64,000 bases of DNA from Bradyrhizobium diazoefficiens (GCF_016616885.1 NZ_CP067102.1:5918501-5982500); one strand, 5' to 3'. Positions 1 to 8,220 are shown, counted from the stretch's first letter. Numbers and translations are program-made. Notes: generated from the sequence alone by a model not told the origin.

Positions 1-350
1 CCTTGTTCGCCACGTTGCCTTCCTTCTTCGTTGTTTGGACCGTGTTTTTGGACCGCGTTGTCTAGACCGTCGTCACCACGCCGAGCGCCGCGACCGCACG
101 ACCTCGCTGTTACCGCGAACCGGGTCGCCGCGCTACGCTCGCAATGACGCAAGACCTATGCGCTCGCCCACTGGGTGCGGACCTCGCCGGCGACGTCCAC
201 TATCGCCGCCCGGGTGTCATCCGGCAAGGGGATGCCATTTGGTGCGCTTGATCAGGGCTTTCCGCTCGGGATCGCCGGGAATCAGCACCTTTGACCGAAA
301 AACACCAGGGATGTCCATAGCCGTCGCCGCCCGACTGCGCATATCTGCTT
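1..350. other. Gene-free left edge, no recognisable product
   Basis: I recognise no protein here on either strand; the frames that stay open have no family signature. Near the left end the 9-mer TTTGGACCG occurs at 34-42 and 47-55, with a degenerate third copy (TCTAGACCG) at 61-69, a loose 13-14-bp periodicity. Around 135-155 there is a remnant resembling the right end of the CTCGCAATGACG repeat family found elsewhere in the window. A gene upstream may end outside the window. Confidence 0.5.
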
Positions 351-869
351 TCACTCCTCGGCACTTGCCCCGTCGCCGGCGCCTGGTCCTGCGAGACTCT
401 GTTCCAGCTCTCCGAGCATCTCCTGCAACTCGGCAAGCTTGCGCGCGCCGAAGCGATGCGTGATCTCGGCATAGATCGCTTCCGAGGACGGCGCGACGGA
501 GGCCATCAGATTCACGCCCTCCCTGGAGATCGAGACCATGCTGCGGCGCTGGTCCGCCTTTGCCGTCTTGCGCTCGATCAAATTGCGCGCCTCGAGATCG
601 CGCAGGATGCGCGACAGGCTTGGCCCGAGGAGAAACGCGGTGCGCGCGAGTTCCGTGACCTCCGCAGCCTCGATGGCGGCGAGCGCGCGGAGAATGCGCC
701 ATTGCTGCTCGGTCAGCCCGTGCTCGCGCAGCGATGGGCGAAATTGCCGCATCACCGCCTCGCGTGCCCGCAAGAGCGACATCGGCAGCGATCGCGAGAA
801 ATCGCGCATCGGCACCTGGCGCGCGGCAGGCGCGCTTGCGTTGGTGGGATCAGCCGGTCTCTTCGCCAT
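351..869 (-). CDS. hpaR: HpaR, MarR-family repressor of homoprotocatechuate degradation
   Basis: This 172-residue protein has the winged-helix core of MarR regulators, including the stretch LTEQQWRILRAL and the recognition region around LGPSLSRILRDLEARNLIERK, then a wing with KADQRRSMVSIS. The early FSRSLPMSLLRARE stretch is typical of the HpaR/HpcR subgroup, which represses the homoprotocatechuate meta-cleavage operon and is relieved by aromatic ligands. It is divergent from hpaH across a 126-bp gap holding a perfect palindrome, so it probably controls that operon and perhaps itself. The ATG at 869 is preceded by AAGGG at a suitable distance. The C-terminal tail is rich in Gly, Ala and Glu and looks disordered. 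Family and context agree, so only the exact ligand is uncertain. Confidence 0.9.
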   Translation of the reverse strand: MAKRPADPTNASAPAARQVPMRDFSRSLPMSLLRAREAVMRQFRPSLREHGLTEQQWRILRALAAIEAAEVTELARTAFLLGPSLSRILRDLEARNLIERKTAKADQRRSMVSISREGVNLMASVAPSSEAIYAEITHRFGARKLAELQEMLGELEQSLAGPGAGDGASAEE

Positions 870-935
870 GATGCCCTTTCAAAGTCGCCCTTTCAGACCG
901 CACAACGTTTGCAGTGCAGCAAGCCCGATTTGGGT

Positions 936-968
936 TTGACGCATACACTTAACATGTTAAGTATCTCC
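936..968 (+). promoter_or_regulatory. hpa operon promoter with HpaR-type operator
   Basis: A perfect 16-bp palindrome, ACTTAACATGTTAAGT, lies at 947-962 in the hpaR-hpaH gap. A good -35 hexamer TTGACG is at 936-941. The matching -10 region (about 958-964, TAAGTAT) overlaps the right half of the palindrome, so a bound dimer would block RNA polymerase. MarR-family dimers bind AT-rich palindromes of this size. The promoter positions are read by eye; the palindrome is certain. Confidence 0.7.
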
Positions 969-995
969 GGGCACCACGATTTCCAGAGATCAACG

Positions 996-1802
996 ATGGC
1001 GCTTTCCAACGACGATATCCGAGCTTGCGCGAACCGTCTGCACCAGGCGGAGAAGACCCGCGTGCAGATCCGGCAGCTCTCGCAGGATTTCCCCGACATC
1101 ACCATCGCCCATGCCTACGCGATTCAGAAGGCGTGGGTCGACATCAAGATCGCCGAGGGTCGCCTCGTCAAAGGCCACAAGATCGGCCTGACCTCGAAGG
1201 CGATGCAGAGCGCGCTTGACATCAACGAGCCGGATTCCGGCGTGCTGCTCGACGACATGTTCTTCGCCGATGGCGGCCTCGTCCCGACCGAGCGCTTCAT
1301 CGCCACACGGGTCGAGGCTGAGCTCGCTTTCGTCATGAGCAAGCGCCTGTCCGGACCCGATTGCACGATGTTCGATGTGCTCAACACCACCGACTTCGTG
1401 GTGCCGGCGCTGGAGATTTTGGACACGCGGATCGAGCGCGTCGATCCCAAGACGAAAGCCACGCGCAAGATCTACGACACCATCGCGGACAACGCCGCGA
1501 ATGCCGGTATTGTGCTCGGCGGCCGGCCGATCCGCCCGCTCGACGCCGACCTGCGCTGGATCGGCGCGCTGTGCTTCAAGAACGGCCAGCTGGAAGAGAC
1601 CGGCCTTGCCGCCGGCGTGCTCAATCATCCCGCGACCGCTGTGGCCTGGCTCGCCAACAAGATCGCGCCGCTTGGGCTGGCGCTCGAGCCCGGACAGGTC
1701 GTGCTCGCCGGCTCATTCATCCGTCCGATCGAGACCCGCAAGGGCGACACAATTCAAGCCGACTATGGCGCCTATGGCTCGGTCAGCTGCTACTTCGCCT
1801 GA
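996..1802 (+). CDS. hpaH: 2-oxo-hept-4-ene-1,7-dioate hydratase HpaH
   Basis: The 268-residue product belongs to the hydratase/decarboxylase branch of the FAH fold (HpaH, MhpD, 4-oxalocrotonate decarboxylase). It adds water to 2-oxohept-4-enedioate in the lower part of homoprotocatechuate breakdown. Visible family features are [12 protein letters not shown] near residues 60-71, the acidic metal-site stretch [10 protein letters not shown], and [14 protein letters not shown] near the C terminus. The frame is open far upstream, but the ATG at 996 gives the normal family length, follows the promoter/operator, and has a weak GAGA ribosome site; upstream starts would run through the promoter and the hpaR coding region. 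It is the first gene of a tightly packed operon with hpaF and hpaE. Confidence 0.92.
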   Translation: MALSNDDIRACANRLHQAEKTRVQIRQLSQDFPDITIAHAYAIQKAWVDIKIAEGRLVKGHKIGLTSKAMQSALDINEPDSGVLLDDMFFADGGLVPTERFIATRVEAELAFVMSKRLSGPDCTMFDVLNTTDFVVPALEILDTRIERVDPKTKATRKIYDTIADNAANAGIVLGGRPIRPLDADLRWIGALCFKNGQLEETGLAAGVLNHPATAVAWLANKIAPLGLALEPGQVVLAGSFIRPIETRKGDTIQADYGAYGSVSCYFA

Positions 1803-1834
1803 AGCAATAAGAATACACAGGGAGTGAAACCGCC

Positions 1835-2248
1835 ATGCCGCATTTCACGATCGAATATTCGGCCAATCTCGATATCCGCCTCGACATCGGCGCCGTCTGC
1901 GAGGTCGTGCGCAAGGCGGCAGTCGAGACCGGCATCTTCCCGCTCGGCGGAATCCGCGTCCGCGCCGTCCGCTGCGAGCATTATGCAGTGGCCGATGCGC
2001 GGCGCGATTACGGCTTCCTCGACATGGTGCTGCGCATCGGCGAGGGCCGCGATCTCGCCACGCGGCAGAAGGCCGGCGAGCATGTCTTCCAGGCGCTCTC
2101 CAAGCATCTCGATCCCGTCTTCGCCGCCAGCAAGTTCGCTTTGTCGTTCGACATGCAGATCAACGACAAGGACACCAGCTGGAAGCGCAACAACATCCAC
2201 GACGCCCTGAAAGTGGACGCCCTGAAAGTGGAGGCCGCCCATGGATAA
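1835..2248 (+). CDS. hpaF: 5-carboxymethyl-2-hydroxymuconate isomerase HpaF
   Basis: This 137-residue tautomerase-superfamily protein begins MPHFTIEYSANL. Removal of Met would expose Pro1, the catalytic base of this family (known for the family). The enzyme ketonises 5-carboxymethyl-2-hydroxymuconate between the semialdehyde dehydrogenase step and decarboxylation. It lies 32 bp after hpaH, and its last 8 bases overlap hpaE, which implies translational coupling. The C terminus carries an in-frame 15-bp tandem duplication that repeats DALKV; it lengthens the tail slightly and leaves the core untouched. Confidence 0.92.
   Translation: MPHFTIEYSANLDIRLDIGAVCEVVRKAAVETGIFPLGGIRVRAVRCEHYAVADARRDYGFLDMVLRIGEGRDLATRQKAGEHVFQALSKHLDPVFAASKFALSFDMQINDKDTSWKRNNIHDALKVDALKVEAAHG
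2201..2230 (+). repeat. 15-bp tandem duplication in the hpaF 3' end
   Basis: The unit GACGCCCTGAAAGTG occurs back to back at 2201-2215 and 2216-2230, in frame, giving DALKV twice. It looks like a recent slippage duplication, because the two copies are identical at the DNA level. Confidence 0.9.
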
Positions 2249-3779
2249 GCCCATCCCGAAAGCCGATGTGTTCCAGGCCAACCGCGAGCGTGTTGCGCCG
2301 CTGCTGAAGAAGCTCTGCGCTGGCGGCATCGGTCACATGATCGACGGCAAGATCGTGCCGTCGATCTCCGGCGAGACGTTTGAGACGAAGTCGCCGGTCG
2401 ACGGCGCGACGCTCGCGACCGTCGCGCGCGGCAATGCCGAGGACATCGACGCTGCAGCCACGGCAGCCGCGCTCGCCTTCAAGTCCTGGCGAGACATGGG
2501 GCCTGCGATGCGCAGGAAGCTGCTGCATCGCGTCGCCGACGCGATCGAGGACAATGCCGACGACATCGCCGTGCTCGAATGCATCGACACCGGCCAGGCC
2601 TATCGCTTCATGGCCAAGGCCGCGATCCGCGCCGCCGAAAATTTCCGCTTCTTCGCCGACAAATGTTCTGAAGCGCGCGACGGTCTCAACACGCCGAGCG
2701 ACGAGCACTGGAATATCTCGACGCGCGTACCGATCGGTCCCGTCGGCGTGATCACGCCGTGGAACACGCCGTTCATGCTCTCAACCTGGAAGATCGCGCC
2801 TGCGCTGGCGGCCGGCTGTACCGTCGTGCACAAGCCGGCCGAGTGGTCACCGGTGACGGCATCCATTCTCGCAAGGCTCGTCAAGGAAGCTGGCGTTCCC
2901 GACGGCGTGCTCAACACCGTCCACGGCTTTGGTGAAGAGGCCGGCAAGGCGCTGACCGAACACCCCGCGATCAAGGCGATCGGCTTCGTCGGCGAGAGCG
3001 CGACGGGCTCGGCGATCATGGTTCAGGGCGCGCCGACCTTGAAGCGCGTGCATTTCGAGCTCGGTGGCAAGAACCCCGTGATCCTGTTCGATGACGCCGA
3101 TCTCGACCGCGCGCTCGACGCGGTCGTGTTCATGATCTACTCGCTCAACGGCGAGCGCTGCACGTCCTCCAGCCGCCTGCTGATCCAGCAGAACATCGCT
3201 GAGAAATTCATCGAGAAGCTGACCGCGCGCGTGAAGGCGCTGAAGGTCGGCCATCCCCTCGATCCCTTAACCGAGATAGGCCCGCTGATCCACGAGCGGC
3301 ACCTGGCAAAAGTCTGCTCCTATTTCGACGTCGCGCGCCAGGACGGCGCCACAATTGCGGTCGGCGGCAAAGCCTATGACGGCCCGGGCGGCGGACACTA
3401 TGTCGAGCCCACGCTGGTCACCGGCGCGAGCGGCAAGATGCGCGTGGCGCAGGAAGAGGTATTCGGTCCCTTCCTCACCGTACTGCCTTTCAAGGACGAG
3501 GCGGAGGCGATCGAGATCGCCAACGACGTCCGCTATGGCCTCACCGGCTATGTCTGGACCAACGATGTGGGCCGCGCGCTGCGCGTCGCCGATTCGCTCG
3601 AGGCCGGCATGATCTGGTTGAACTCGGAGAACGTCCGCCATCTGCCGACCCCGTTCGGCGGCATGAAGGCCTCAGGCATCGGCCGCGACGGCGGCGATTA
3701 CTCGTTCGACTTCTACATGGAAACCAAGCACGTCTCGCTGGCGCGGGGCACGCACAAGATTCAGAAACTGGGAATTTAG
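2241..3779 (+). CDS. hpaE: 5-carboxymethyl-2-hydroxymuconate semialdehyde dehydrogenase HpaE
   Basis: A 512-residue NAD-dependent aldehyde dehydrogenase. The Rossmann-binding stretch VGVITPWNTPF lies near residues 170-180. The general base is Glu273 in FELGGKNP and the nucleophile is Cys307 in GERCTSSSR; the C-terminal PFGGMKASGIGR motif is also present. In the homoprotocatechuate route the enzyme oxidises the ring-cleavage semialdehyde to 5-carboxymethyl-2-hydroxymuconate. The ATG at 2241 overlaps the end of hpaF by 8 bp. The assignment among aldehyde dehydrogenases rests on overall resemblance to HpaE and on position between hpaF and hpaD. Confidence 0.93.
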   Translation: MDKPIPKADVFQANRERVAPLLKKLCAGGIGHMIDGKIVPSISGETFETKSPVDGATLATVARGNAEDIDAAATAAALAFKSWRDMGPAMRRKLLHRVADAIEDNADDIAVLECIDTGQAYRFMAKAAIRAAENFRFFADKCSEARDGLNTPSDEHWNISTRVPIGPVGVITPWNTPFMLSTWKIAPALAAGCTVVHKPAEWSPVTASILARLVKEAGVPDGVLNTVHGFGEEAGKALTEHPAIKAIGFVGESATGSAIMVQGAPTLKRVHFELGGKNPVILFDDADLDRALDAVVFMIYSLNGERCTSSSRLLIQQNIAEKFIEKLTARVKALKVGHPLDPLTEIGPLIHERHLAKVCSYFDVARQDGATIAVGGKAYDGPGGGHYVEPTLVTGASGKMRVAQEEVFGPFLTVLPFKDEAEAIEIANDVRYGLTGYVWTNDVGRALRVADSLEAGMIWLNSENVRHLPTPFGGMKASGIGRDGGDYSFDFYMETKHVSLARGTHKIQKLGI

Positions 3780-3785
3780 AACCAC

Positions 3786-3863
3786 CGTCGTTCCGGGGCG
3801 CGAAGCGAACCCGGAACCTCGAGATTCCGGGTTCGGTCCTAGCGGACCGCCCCGGAATGACGG
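3786..3863. repeat. Palindromic intergenic repeat (CCGGGGC family) inside the hpa operon
   Basis: An outer stem CCGGGGC...GCCCCGG encloses an inner stem GAACCCGGAA...TTCCGGGTTC with a second small hairpin beside it. The same family recurs at 50177-50254, and related units are at 12981-13066 and 20194-20280. Here it separates hpaE from hpaD, so the mRNA would carry a strong structure in mid-operon. Confidence 0.85.
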
Positions 3864-3882
3864 GCCAAAGAAGGGAAATGCA

Positions 3883-4866
3883 ATGCCCATACCGCAACAC
3901 ATTTTCGAGCCGCCCTTCAACATCATCCGCTCCAGCCACGTCGTGCTCGACGTGACCGACCTGAAGCTGAGCCGCGCGTTCTATGAGACCGTTGTCGGCC
4001 TGCATGTCGAGGACGCCGACGACAACGTCGTGTACCTGCGCGCAGCCGAAGAGCATCAGCATCACTCGTTGGTGCTGCGCAAAGCGGCCGTTCCGGCCTG
4101 CGCCCGGCTCGGCTTCAAGGTCGGCAATGATTGCGATCTCGACAAGGCCGCAAAATATCTCTCCGAGAACGGCCTCGCCTACGCCTTCGCCGACCAGCCC
4201 TTCCAGGGCCGCACGCTGCAATTCACCGATCCCTTCGGCTTCCAGATCGAGCTCTATGCGTCGATGGACCGCCGGCCGCATCTCTTGCGTCGCTTCGATC
4301 TCTACAAGGGTTGCCACCCGCAGCGGCTCGATCATTTCAACGTCTTCGCCGCCGAGGTGCAGGACACGGTGGAGTTTTATGCGCGGCTGGGCTTCCGTCT
4401 CACCGAATATGCCGAGGAGGACGGGCCGAACGGCCGCATCGCAGCCGCCTGGATGCACCGCAAGGGCAACGTCCACGATTTTGCCATCACCAACGGCAAG
4501 GGTCCTCGGCTGCACCACTTCGCCTATTGGACGCCGACCGCGATGAACATCATCCATCTCTGCGACGTCATGGCCTCCGCAGGCTTCGTCAAGAACATCG
4601 AGCGCGGCCCGGGACGCCACGGCATTTCGAACGCGTTCTTCCTCTATGTCAGGGATCCCGACGGCCATCGCCTCGAGCTCTACACCAGCGATTATTTTAC
4701 GGGGGATCACGACCACGAGCCGCTGCGCTGGTCGCTGCGCGATCCGCGCCGCCAGACGCTGTGGGGCGCGCCCGCGCCGCGCTCCTGGTTCGAGCAAGGC
4801 TCGCCGTTCGCGGGCCAGGCCGTGCGCGAGCCAAAGTTCGTGGCCGATGTGCTGGTGGCGGATTAA
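3883..4866 (+). CDS. hpaD: 3,4-dihydroxyphenylacetate 2,3-dioxygenase HpaD (VOC type)
   Basis: A 327-residue extradiol dioxygenase made of two tandem VOC modules. The likely metal ligands are His151 in RLDHFNVF, His211 or His212 in LHHFAYW, and Glu265 in GHRLELYTSDY, matching the 2-His-1-Glu site of the homoprotocatechuate 2,3-dioxygenases of the Brevibacterium type. It opens the ring of homoprotocatechuate next to the hydroxyls, giving the semialdehyde used by HpaE. The ATG at 3883 has GAAGGGA upstream. The gene stops 3 bp before the next start, so the two are cotranscribed. It is not of the LigB-type HpaD family found in enterics. Confidence 0.93.
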   Translation: MPIPQHIFEPPFNIIRSSHVVLDVTDLKLSRAFYETVVGLHVEDADDNVVYLRAAEEHQHHSLVLRKAAVPACARLGFKVGNDCDLDKAAKYLSENGLAYAFADQPFQGRTLQFTDPFGFQIELYASMDRRPHLLRRFDLYKGCHPQRLDHFNVFAAEVQDTVEFYARLGFRLTEYAEEDGPNGRIAAAWMHRKGNVHDFAITNGKGPRLHHFAYWTPTAMNIIHLCDVMASAGFVKNIERGPGRHGISNAFFLYVRDPDGHRLELYTSDYFTGDHDHEPLRWSLRDPRRQTLWGAPAPRSWFEQGSPFAGQAVREPKFVADVLVAD

Positions 4867-4869
4867 GCA

Positions 4870-5739
4870 ATGAAGCTCCCTCGCCTCGCCACCTACTCCG
4901 TCAAGGGTGAAACCCGCTACGGCGCCGTTCTGGAGGGCGGCATCGTCGATCTCTCCCCGCTCTATGCGAAGGACTATCCGTCGCTGCGCGAAGTGATCGC
5001 GGCTGGAAAGCTCGCGAGCTTTGCCGAAGAGGCCGCCGGCCGCTCGCCGGATCATGCGCTCGCCGACATTACGTGGCTGCCGCCAGTGCCCGCGCCGGAA
5101 AAGATCATTTGCATCGGCGTCAACTATCCCGACCGCAACGCCGAGTACAAGGACGGCCAGGACGCGCCGAAATACCCGAGCATGTTCATGCGCTCGCCTC
5201 GCTCCTTCGTCGGCCACGACACGCCGCTGGTGCGCCCGCGTGCCTCCGCGCAGCTGGACTACGAGGGCGAGATCGTGCTGGTAATCGGCAAGCCCGGCCG
5301 GCACATCGCGGAAAGCGCCGCGCTCGACCACATCGCCGCGCTCACGCTCTGCAACGAGGGCTCGGTCCGCGACTGGCTGCGCCACGCCAAATTCAACGTG
5401 ACGCAGGGCAAGAACTTTGATTCCAGCGGCAGCCTCGGCCCATGGCTCGTGCCCTACATGAGGGAAGCGCAGATCGCCGACGTCAGGCTGACCACGCATG
5501 TCAACGGCGAGCTGCGGCAGGACGACTCGACCGGCCGCTTGATGTTCCCGTTCCGCTACCTCATCAGCTATATCTCGACCTTCGCGACGCTCGTTCCCGG
5601 TGACATCATCGTGACGGGCACGCCGACTGGCGCCGGTGCACGGTTCGATCCGCCGCGATACTTAAAGCCTGGCGACGTCATCGAGGTCGCGGCCGAGGGC
5701 ATCGGCACTTTGCGCAACGGCGTCGTCGACGAAGCCTGA
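4870..5739 (+). CDS. FAH-family isomerase/decarboxylase (HpaG-like)
   Basis: A single-domain 289-residue fumarylacetoacetate hydrolase-fold protein. Within this cluster it most likely performs the decarboxylation of 5-oxopent-3-ene-1,2,5-tricarboxylate and/or the isomerisation that follows. Two metal ligands are visible as Glu132 and Glu134 in DYEGEIV. The third ligand position, 29 residues on, is Glu163 in CNEGSVRDW instead of the usual Asp. GTPTGAGARFDPPRYLKPGD marks the C-terminal core. Enteric HpaG is a fusion of two such domains; here only one is present. The start codon follows hpaD by 3 bp. Exact reaction remains inferred. Confidence 0.8.
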   Translation: MKLPRLATYSVKGETRYGAVLEGGIVDLSPLYAKDYPSLREVIAAGKLASFAEEAAGRSPDHALADITWLPPVPAPEKIICIGVNYPDRNAEYKDGQDAPKYPSMFMRSPRSFVGHDTPLVRPRASAQLDYEGEIVLVIGKPGRHIAESAALDHIAALTLCNEGSVRDWLRHAKFNVTQGKNFDSSGSLGPWLVPYMREAQIADVRLTTHVNGELRQDDSTGRLMFPFRYLISYISTFATLVPGDIIVTGTPTGAGARFDPPRYLKPGDVIEVAAEGIGTLRNGVVDEA

Positions 5740-5764
5740 CCAACAACACGAATGGAATGATGCA

Positions 5765-7390
5765 ATGACCACGCTCACCGGCGGCGAAGCGATCGTAAGC
5801 GGGCTCGTCGCCCATGGCGTCGACACCGTGTTCGGCCTGCCCGGCGCGCAGGTCTACGGCTTGTTCGACGCCTTCCATCAGGCCCAGCTCAAGGTGATCG
5901 GCGCGCGGCATGAGCAGGCCTGCGGCTACATGGCGTTCGGCTACGCGCGCTCCAGCGGCAAGCCGGGCGTGTTCAGCGTGGTGCCCGGCCCCGGCGTGCT
6001 CAATGCCAGCGCGGCGCTGCTCACCGCCTATGGCTGCAACGAGCCGGTGCTGTGCGTCACCGGCCAGGTGCCGACGCAGTTTCTCGGCAAGGGCCGCGGC
6101 CATCTGCACGAGATGCCGGACCAGCTCGCAACCCTGCGCACCTATGTGAAATGGGCCGACCGCATTGAACATCCCGGCAATGCGCCGACGACCGTGGCGC
6201 GCGCGTTCCAGGAGATGACCTCGGGCCGTCGCGGTCCCGCCTCGATCGAGATGCCCTGGGATATCTTTACGCAGCGCGCGGACACTGCCACTGCGCAGGT
6301 GCTGGAGCCGTTGCCCGCCCCGCAACCTGATCCTGACATGATCAGGCACGCAGCCGCGCTGATCAAAAGCAGCAAGGCGCCGATGATCTTCGTCGGCAGC
6401 GGCGCGATCGAGGCGCGCGCGGAAATCCTCGAGCTCGCCGAGATGATCGACGCCCCCGTCGTCGCCTTCCGCAGCGGCCGCGGCATCGTCTCCAATGCGC
6501 ATGAGCTCGGCCTCACCATGGCCGCCGCCTACAAGCTGTGGCCGAAGACCGACCTGATGATCGGCATCGGTTCGCGGCTGGAGCTGCCGACCATGTCACG
6601 CTGGCCGTATCGGCCGGATGGGTTGAAGAGCATCCGCATCGACATCGATCCCGTCGAGATGCGGCGATTCATCTCCGACACCGCCATCGTCGCCGATGCG
6701 AAGGCCGCGACGGCCGATCTCACTGCTGCCGTCAGCAAGGCCGGCTACAGCAAGACCGCTGGCCGCCGCGCCGCGATCCGCGAGGCCACCGCAATGGCGC
6801 AACACGAGATCCAGCGCATCCAGCCGCAGATGGCATATCTGAACATCCTGCGCGAAGTGCTCCCGGCGAATGCGATCGTCACCGATGAGTTGTCGCAGTT
6901 CGGCTTCGCCTCCTGGTACGGCTTTCCGATCTACGAGCCGCGCACCTTCATCACCTCGGGCTATCAGGGCACACTCGGCTCGGGTTTTCCGACCGCGCTT
7001 GGCGCCAAGGTCGCAAACCCCGACAAGCCCGTGGTGGCGATCACCGGCGATGGCGGATTCATGTTCGGCGTGCAGGAGCTTGCCACTGCCGTGCAGTTCA
7101 ACATCGGTGTGGTGACGCTGGTGTTCAACAACAACGCCTATGGCAATGTGCGTCGCGACCAGCGCGAGCGTTTTGACGGCCGCGTGGTGGCCTCCGATCT
7201 GGTCAATCCGGATTTCATCAAGCTCGCGGAGTCCTTCGGCGTCGCGTCCGCGCGCGTCGCCGCGCCGGATCAGTTCAGGGCCGCGATGGAGAAGGCGCTT
7301 AGCCACAGCGGCCCGTATCTGATCTCGGTCGAGGTGACGCGGGATTCGGAGGTCAGCCCGTGGGCGTTCATCCACCCGCCGAAGCCGTAA
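5765..7390 (+). CDS. Thiamine-diphosphate-dependent enzyme, acetolactate-synthase-like
   Basis: A 541-residue ThDP enzyme with the three domains of the acetohydroxyacid synthase/benzoylformate decarboxylase family. Glu50 in RHEQACGYMAFGYAR is the cofactor-activating Glu. The ThDP-Mg motif runs from GDGG (residues 428-431) to the Asn triplet 455-457. It follows the FAH-family gene by 25 bp and is the last gene before a large inverted repeat, so it is probably in the hpa operon. The substrate is unknown. A 2-oxoacid from the meta pathway is plausible, but the gene might simply be a neighbour. It lacks residues that would let me call it IlvB, and no small subunit gene is next to it. Confidence 0.75.
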   Translation: MTTLTGGEAIVSGLVAHGVDTVFGLPGAQVYGLFDAFHQAQLKVIGARHEQACGYMAFGYARSSGKPGVFSVVPGPGVLNASAALLTAYGCNEPVLCVTGQVPTQFLGKGRGHLHEMPDQLATLRTYVKWADRIEHPGNAPTTVARAFQEMTSGRRGPASIEMPWDIFTQRADTATAQVLEPLPAPQPDPDMIRHAAALIKSSKAPMIFVGSGAIEARAEILELAEMIDAPVVAFRSGRGIVSNAHELGLTMAAAYKLWPKTDLMIGIGSRLELPTMSRWPYRPDGLKSIRIDIDPVEMRRFISDTAIVADAKAATADLTAAVSKAGYSKTAGRRAAIREATAMAQHEIQRIQPQMAYLNILREVLPANAIVTDELSQFGFASWYGFPIYEPRTFITSGYQGTLGSGFPTALGAKVANPDKPVVAITGDGGFMFGVQELATAVQFNIGVVTLVFNNNAYGNVRRDQRERFDGRVVASDLVNPDFIKLAESFGVASARVAAPDQFRAAMEKALSHSGPYLISVEVTRDSEVSPWAFIHPPKP

Positions 7391-7424
7391 ACGAAACATC
7401 GTCGCTTGGGGACTCTTCCCTTGT

Positions 7425-7548
7425 CCCCTTGTGGGAGAAGGTGCCTTCCCGAAGGGAAGGCGGATGAGGTGTCTCTATCCGCGGAGACAAACCCCTCATC
7501 CGTCTCGCTGCCCCTTCGCGTCAGCGATCCACCTTCTCCCACAAGGGG
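7425..7548. repeat. Large nested inverted repeat, probable bidirectional terminator
   Basis: Perfect 19-bp arms, CCCCTTGTGGGAGAAGGTG at 7425-7443 and its complement at 7530-7548, enclose a second stem CGGATGAGG...CCTCATCCG. It fills the gap between two convergent genes (the ThDP enzyme and alkB), which suits a transcription stop for both. Confidence 0.85.
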
Positions 7549-7557
7549 AGAGGAAGA

Positions 7558-8211
7558 TCAGCGCGTCCGGCGGAAGGTCAAGTTAATCCGCTTGCGCCCG
7601 AGCAGCGCGTGCTCGCCGTCGGCGAGCGGCGCGACGCCGTGATAGGCGAGCCTGCTGGCCCCGCCCCAGACCACGACGTCGCCGTGCACGAGGCGGAAGC
7701 GCCGCGGCTTGTCGCTGCGCGCCATGCCGCCGAACAGGAAAGTCGCAGGCAGGCCGAGCGAGACCGAGACGATTGGCGCCGAGAAATCCAGTTCGTCCTT
7801 GTCCTGATGCAGCGACAGGCGCGTGCCGGGCCCGTAGCGGTTGACGAGGCACGCATCGGGCGCGAAGTTTTGGAAGCCACCCTGCTCCGCCGCGCCGCGG
7901 GCCAGATCGCGCAACACCGGCGCCATCGCCGGCCATGGCGCTTCGGTTCGTGGGTCGATCGGGTCGTAGCGATAGCCGGTGTGATCGGTGATCCAGCCGC
8001 GCTCACCGCAATTGGTCATCGCCACCGACATCAGATGACCGCCGGGCGTGGTCATGCGGCGAAACGGCGACTGCGCCACGATCGCGTGCACGGCTTCGAT
8101 CAGCTCGCTTTCGATCGGCTTGACGAAGCCGCGCAGCAGCACGGCGCCGTCGGCGATCTCCTCGCGCGACGGCTGCGCCTCGGCAACGCTGTCGAACAAA
8201 TCAGCCGTCAA
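7558..8211 (-). CDS. alkB: AlkB, 2-oxoglutarate/Fe(II) DNA alkylation repair dioxygenase
   Basis: The 217-residue protein matches AlkB in length and in every active-site landmark. His135 and Asp137 in SLHQDKDELD and His191 in AYHGV bind iron; Arg208 and Arg214 in RINLTFRR bind 2-oxoglutarate. It removes methyl groups from 1-methyladenine and 3-methylcytosine oxidatively. The start is a TTG at 8211: an in-frame stop lies just upstream, and the N terminus then aligns with known AlkB proteins. It sits 35 bp downstream of another 2-oxoglutarate oxygenase on the same strand, so the two probably form an operon. There is no ada box or Ada gene nearby. Confidence 0.93.
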   Translation of the reverse strand: MTADLFDSVAEAQPSREEIADGAVLLRGFVKPIESELIEAVHAIVAQSPFRRMTTPGGHLMSVAMTNCGERGWITDHTGYRYDPIDPRTEAPWPAMAPVLRDLARGAAEQGGFQNFAPDACLVNRYGPGTRLSLHQDKDELDFSAPIVSVSLGLPATFLFGGMARSDKPRRFRLVHGDVVVWGGASRLAYHGVAPLADGEHALLGRKRINLTFRRTR

Positions 8212-8220
8212 CGGCTCCGC

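Noticed and set aside
217..350. Minus-strand frame ending KALIKRTKWHPLAG at the left edge
   Set aside because: It looks slightly protein-like but has no recognised family, and continues as an antisense shadow of hpaR. Not supported as a gene.
456..995. In-frame N-terminal extension of HpaH
   Set aside because: It would run antisense through hpaR and through the promoter palindrome, and adds residues with no similarity.
5765..7390. Calling the ThDP enzyme IlvB (acetolactate synthase)
   Set aside because: There is no ilvH neighbour and the gene follows an aromatic catabolic operon; overall resemblance is only to the broad ThDP family.
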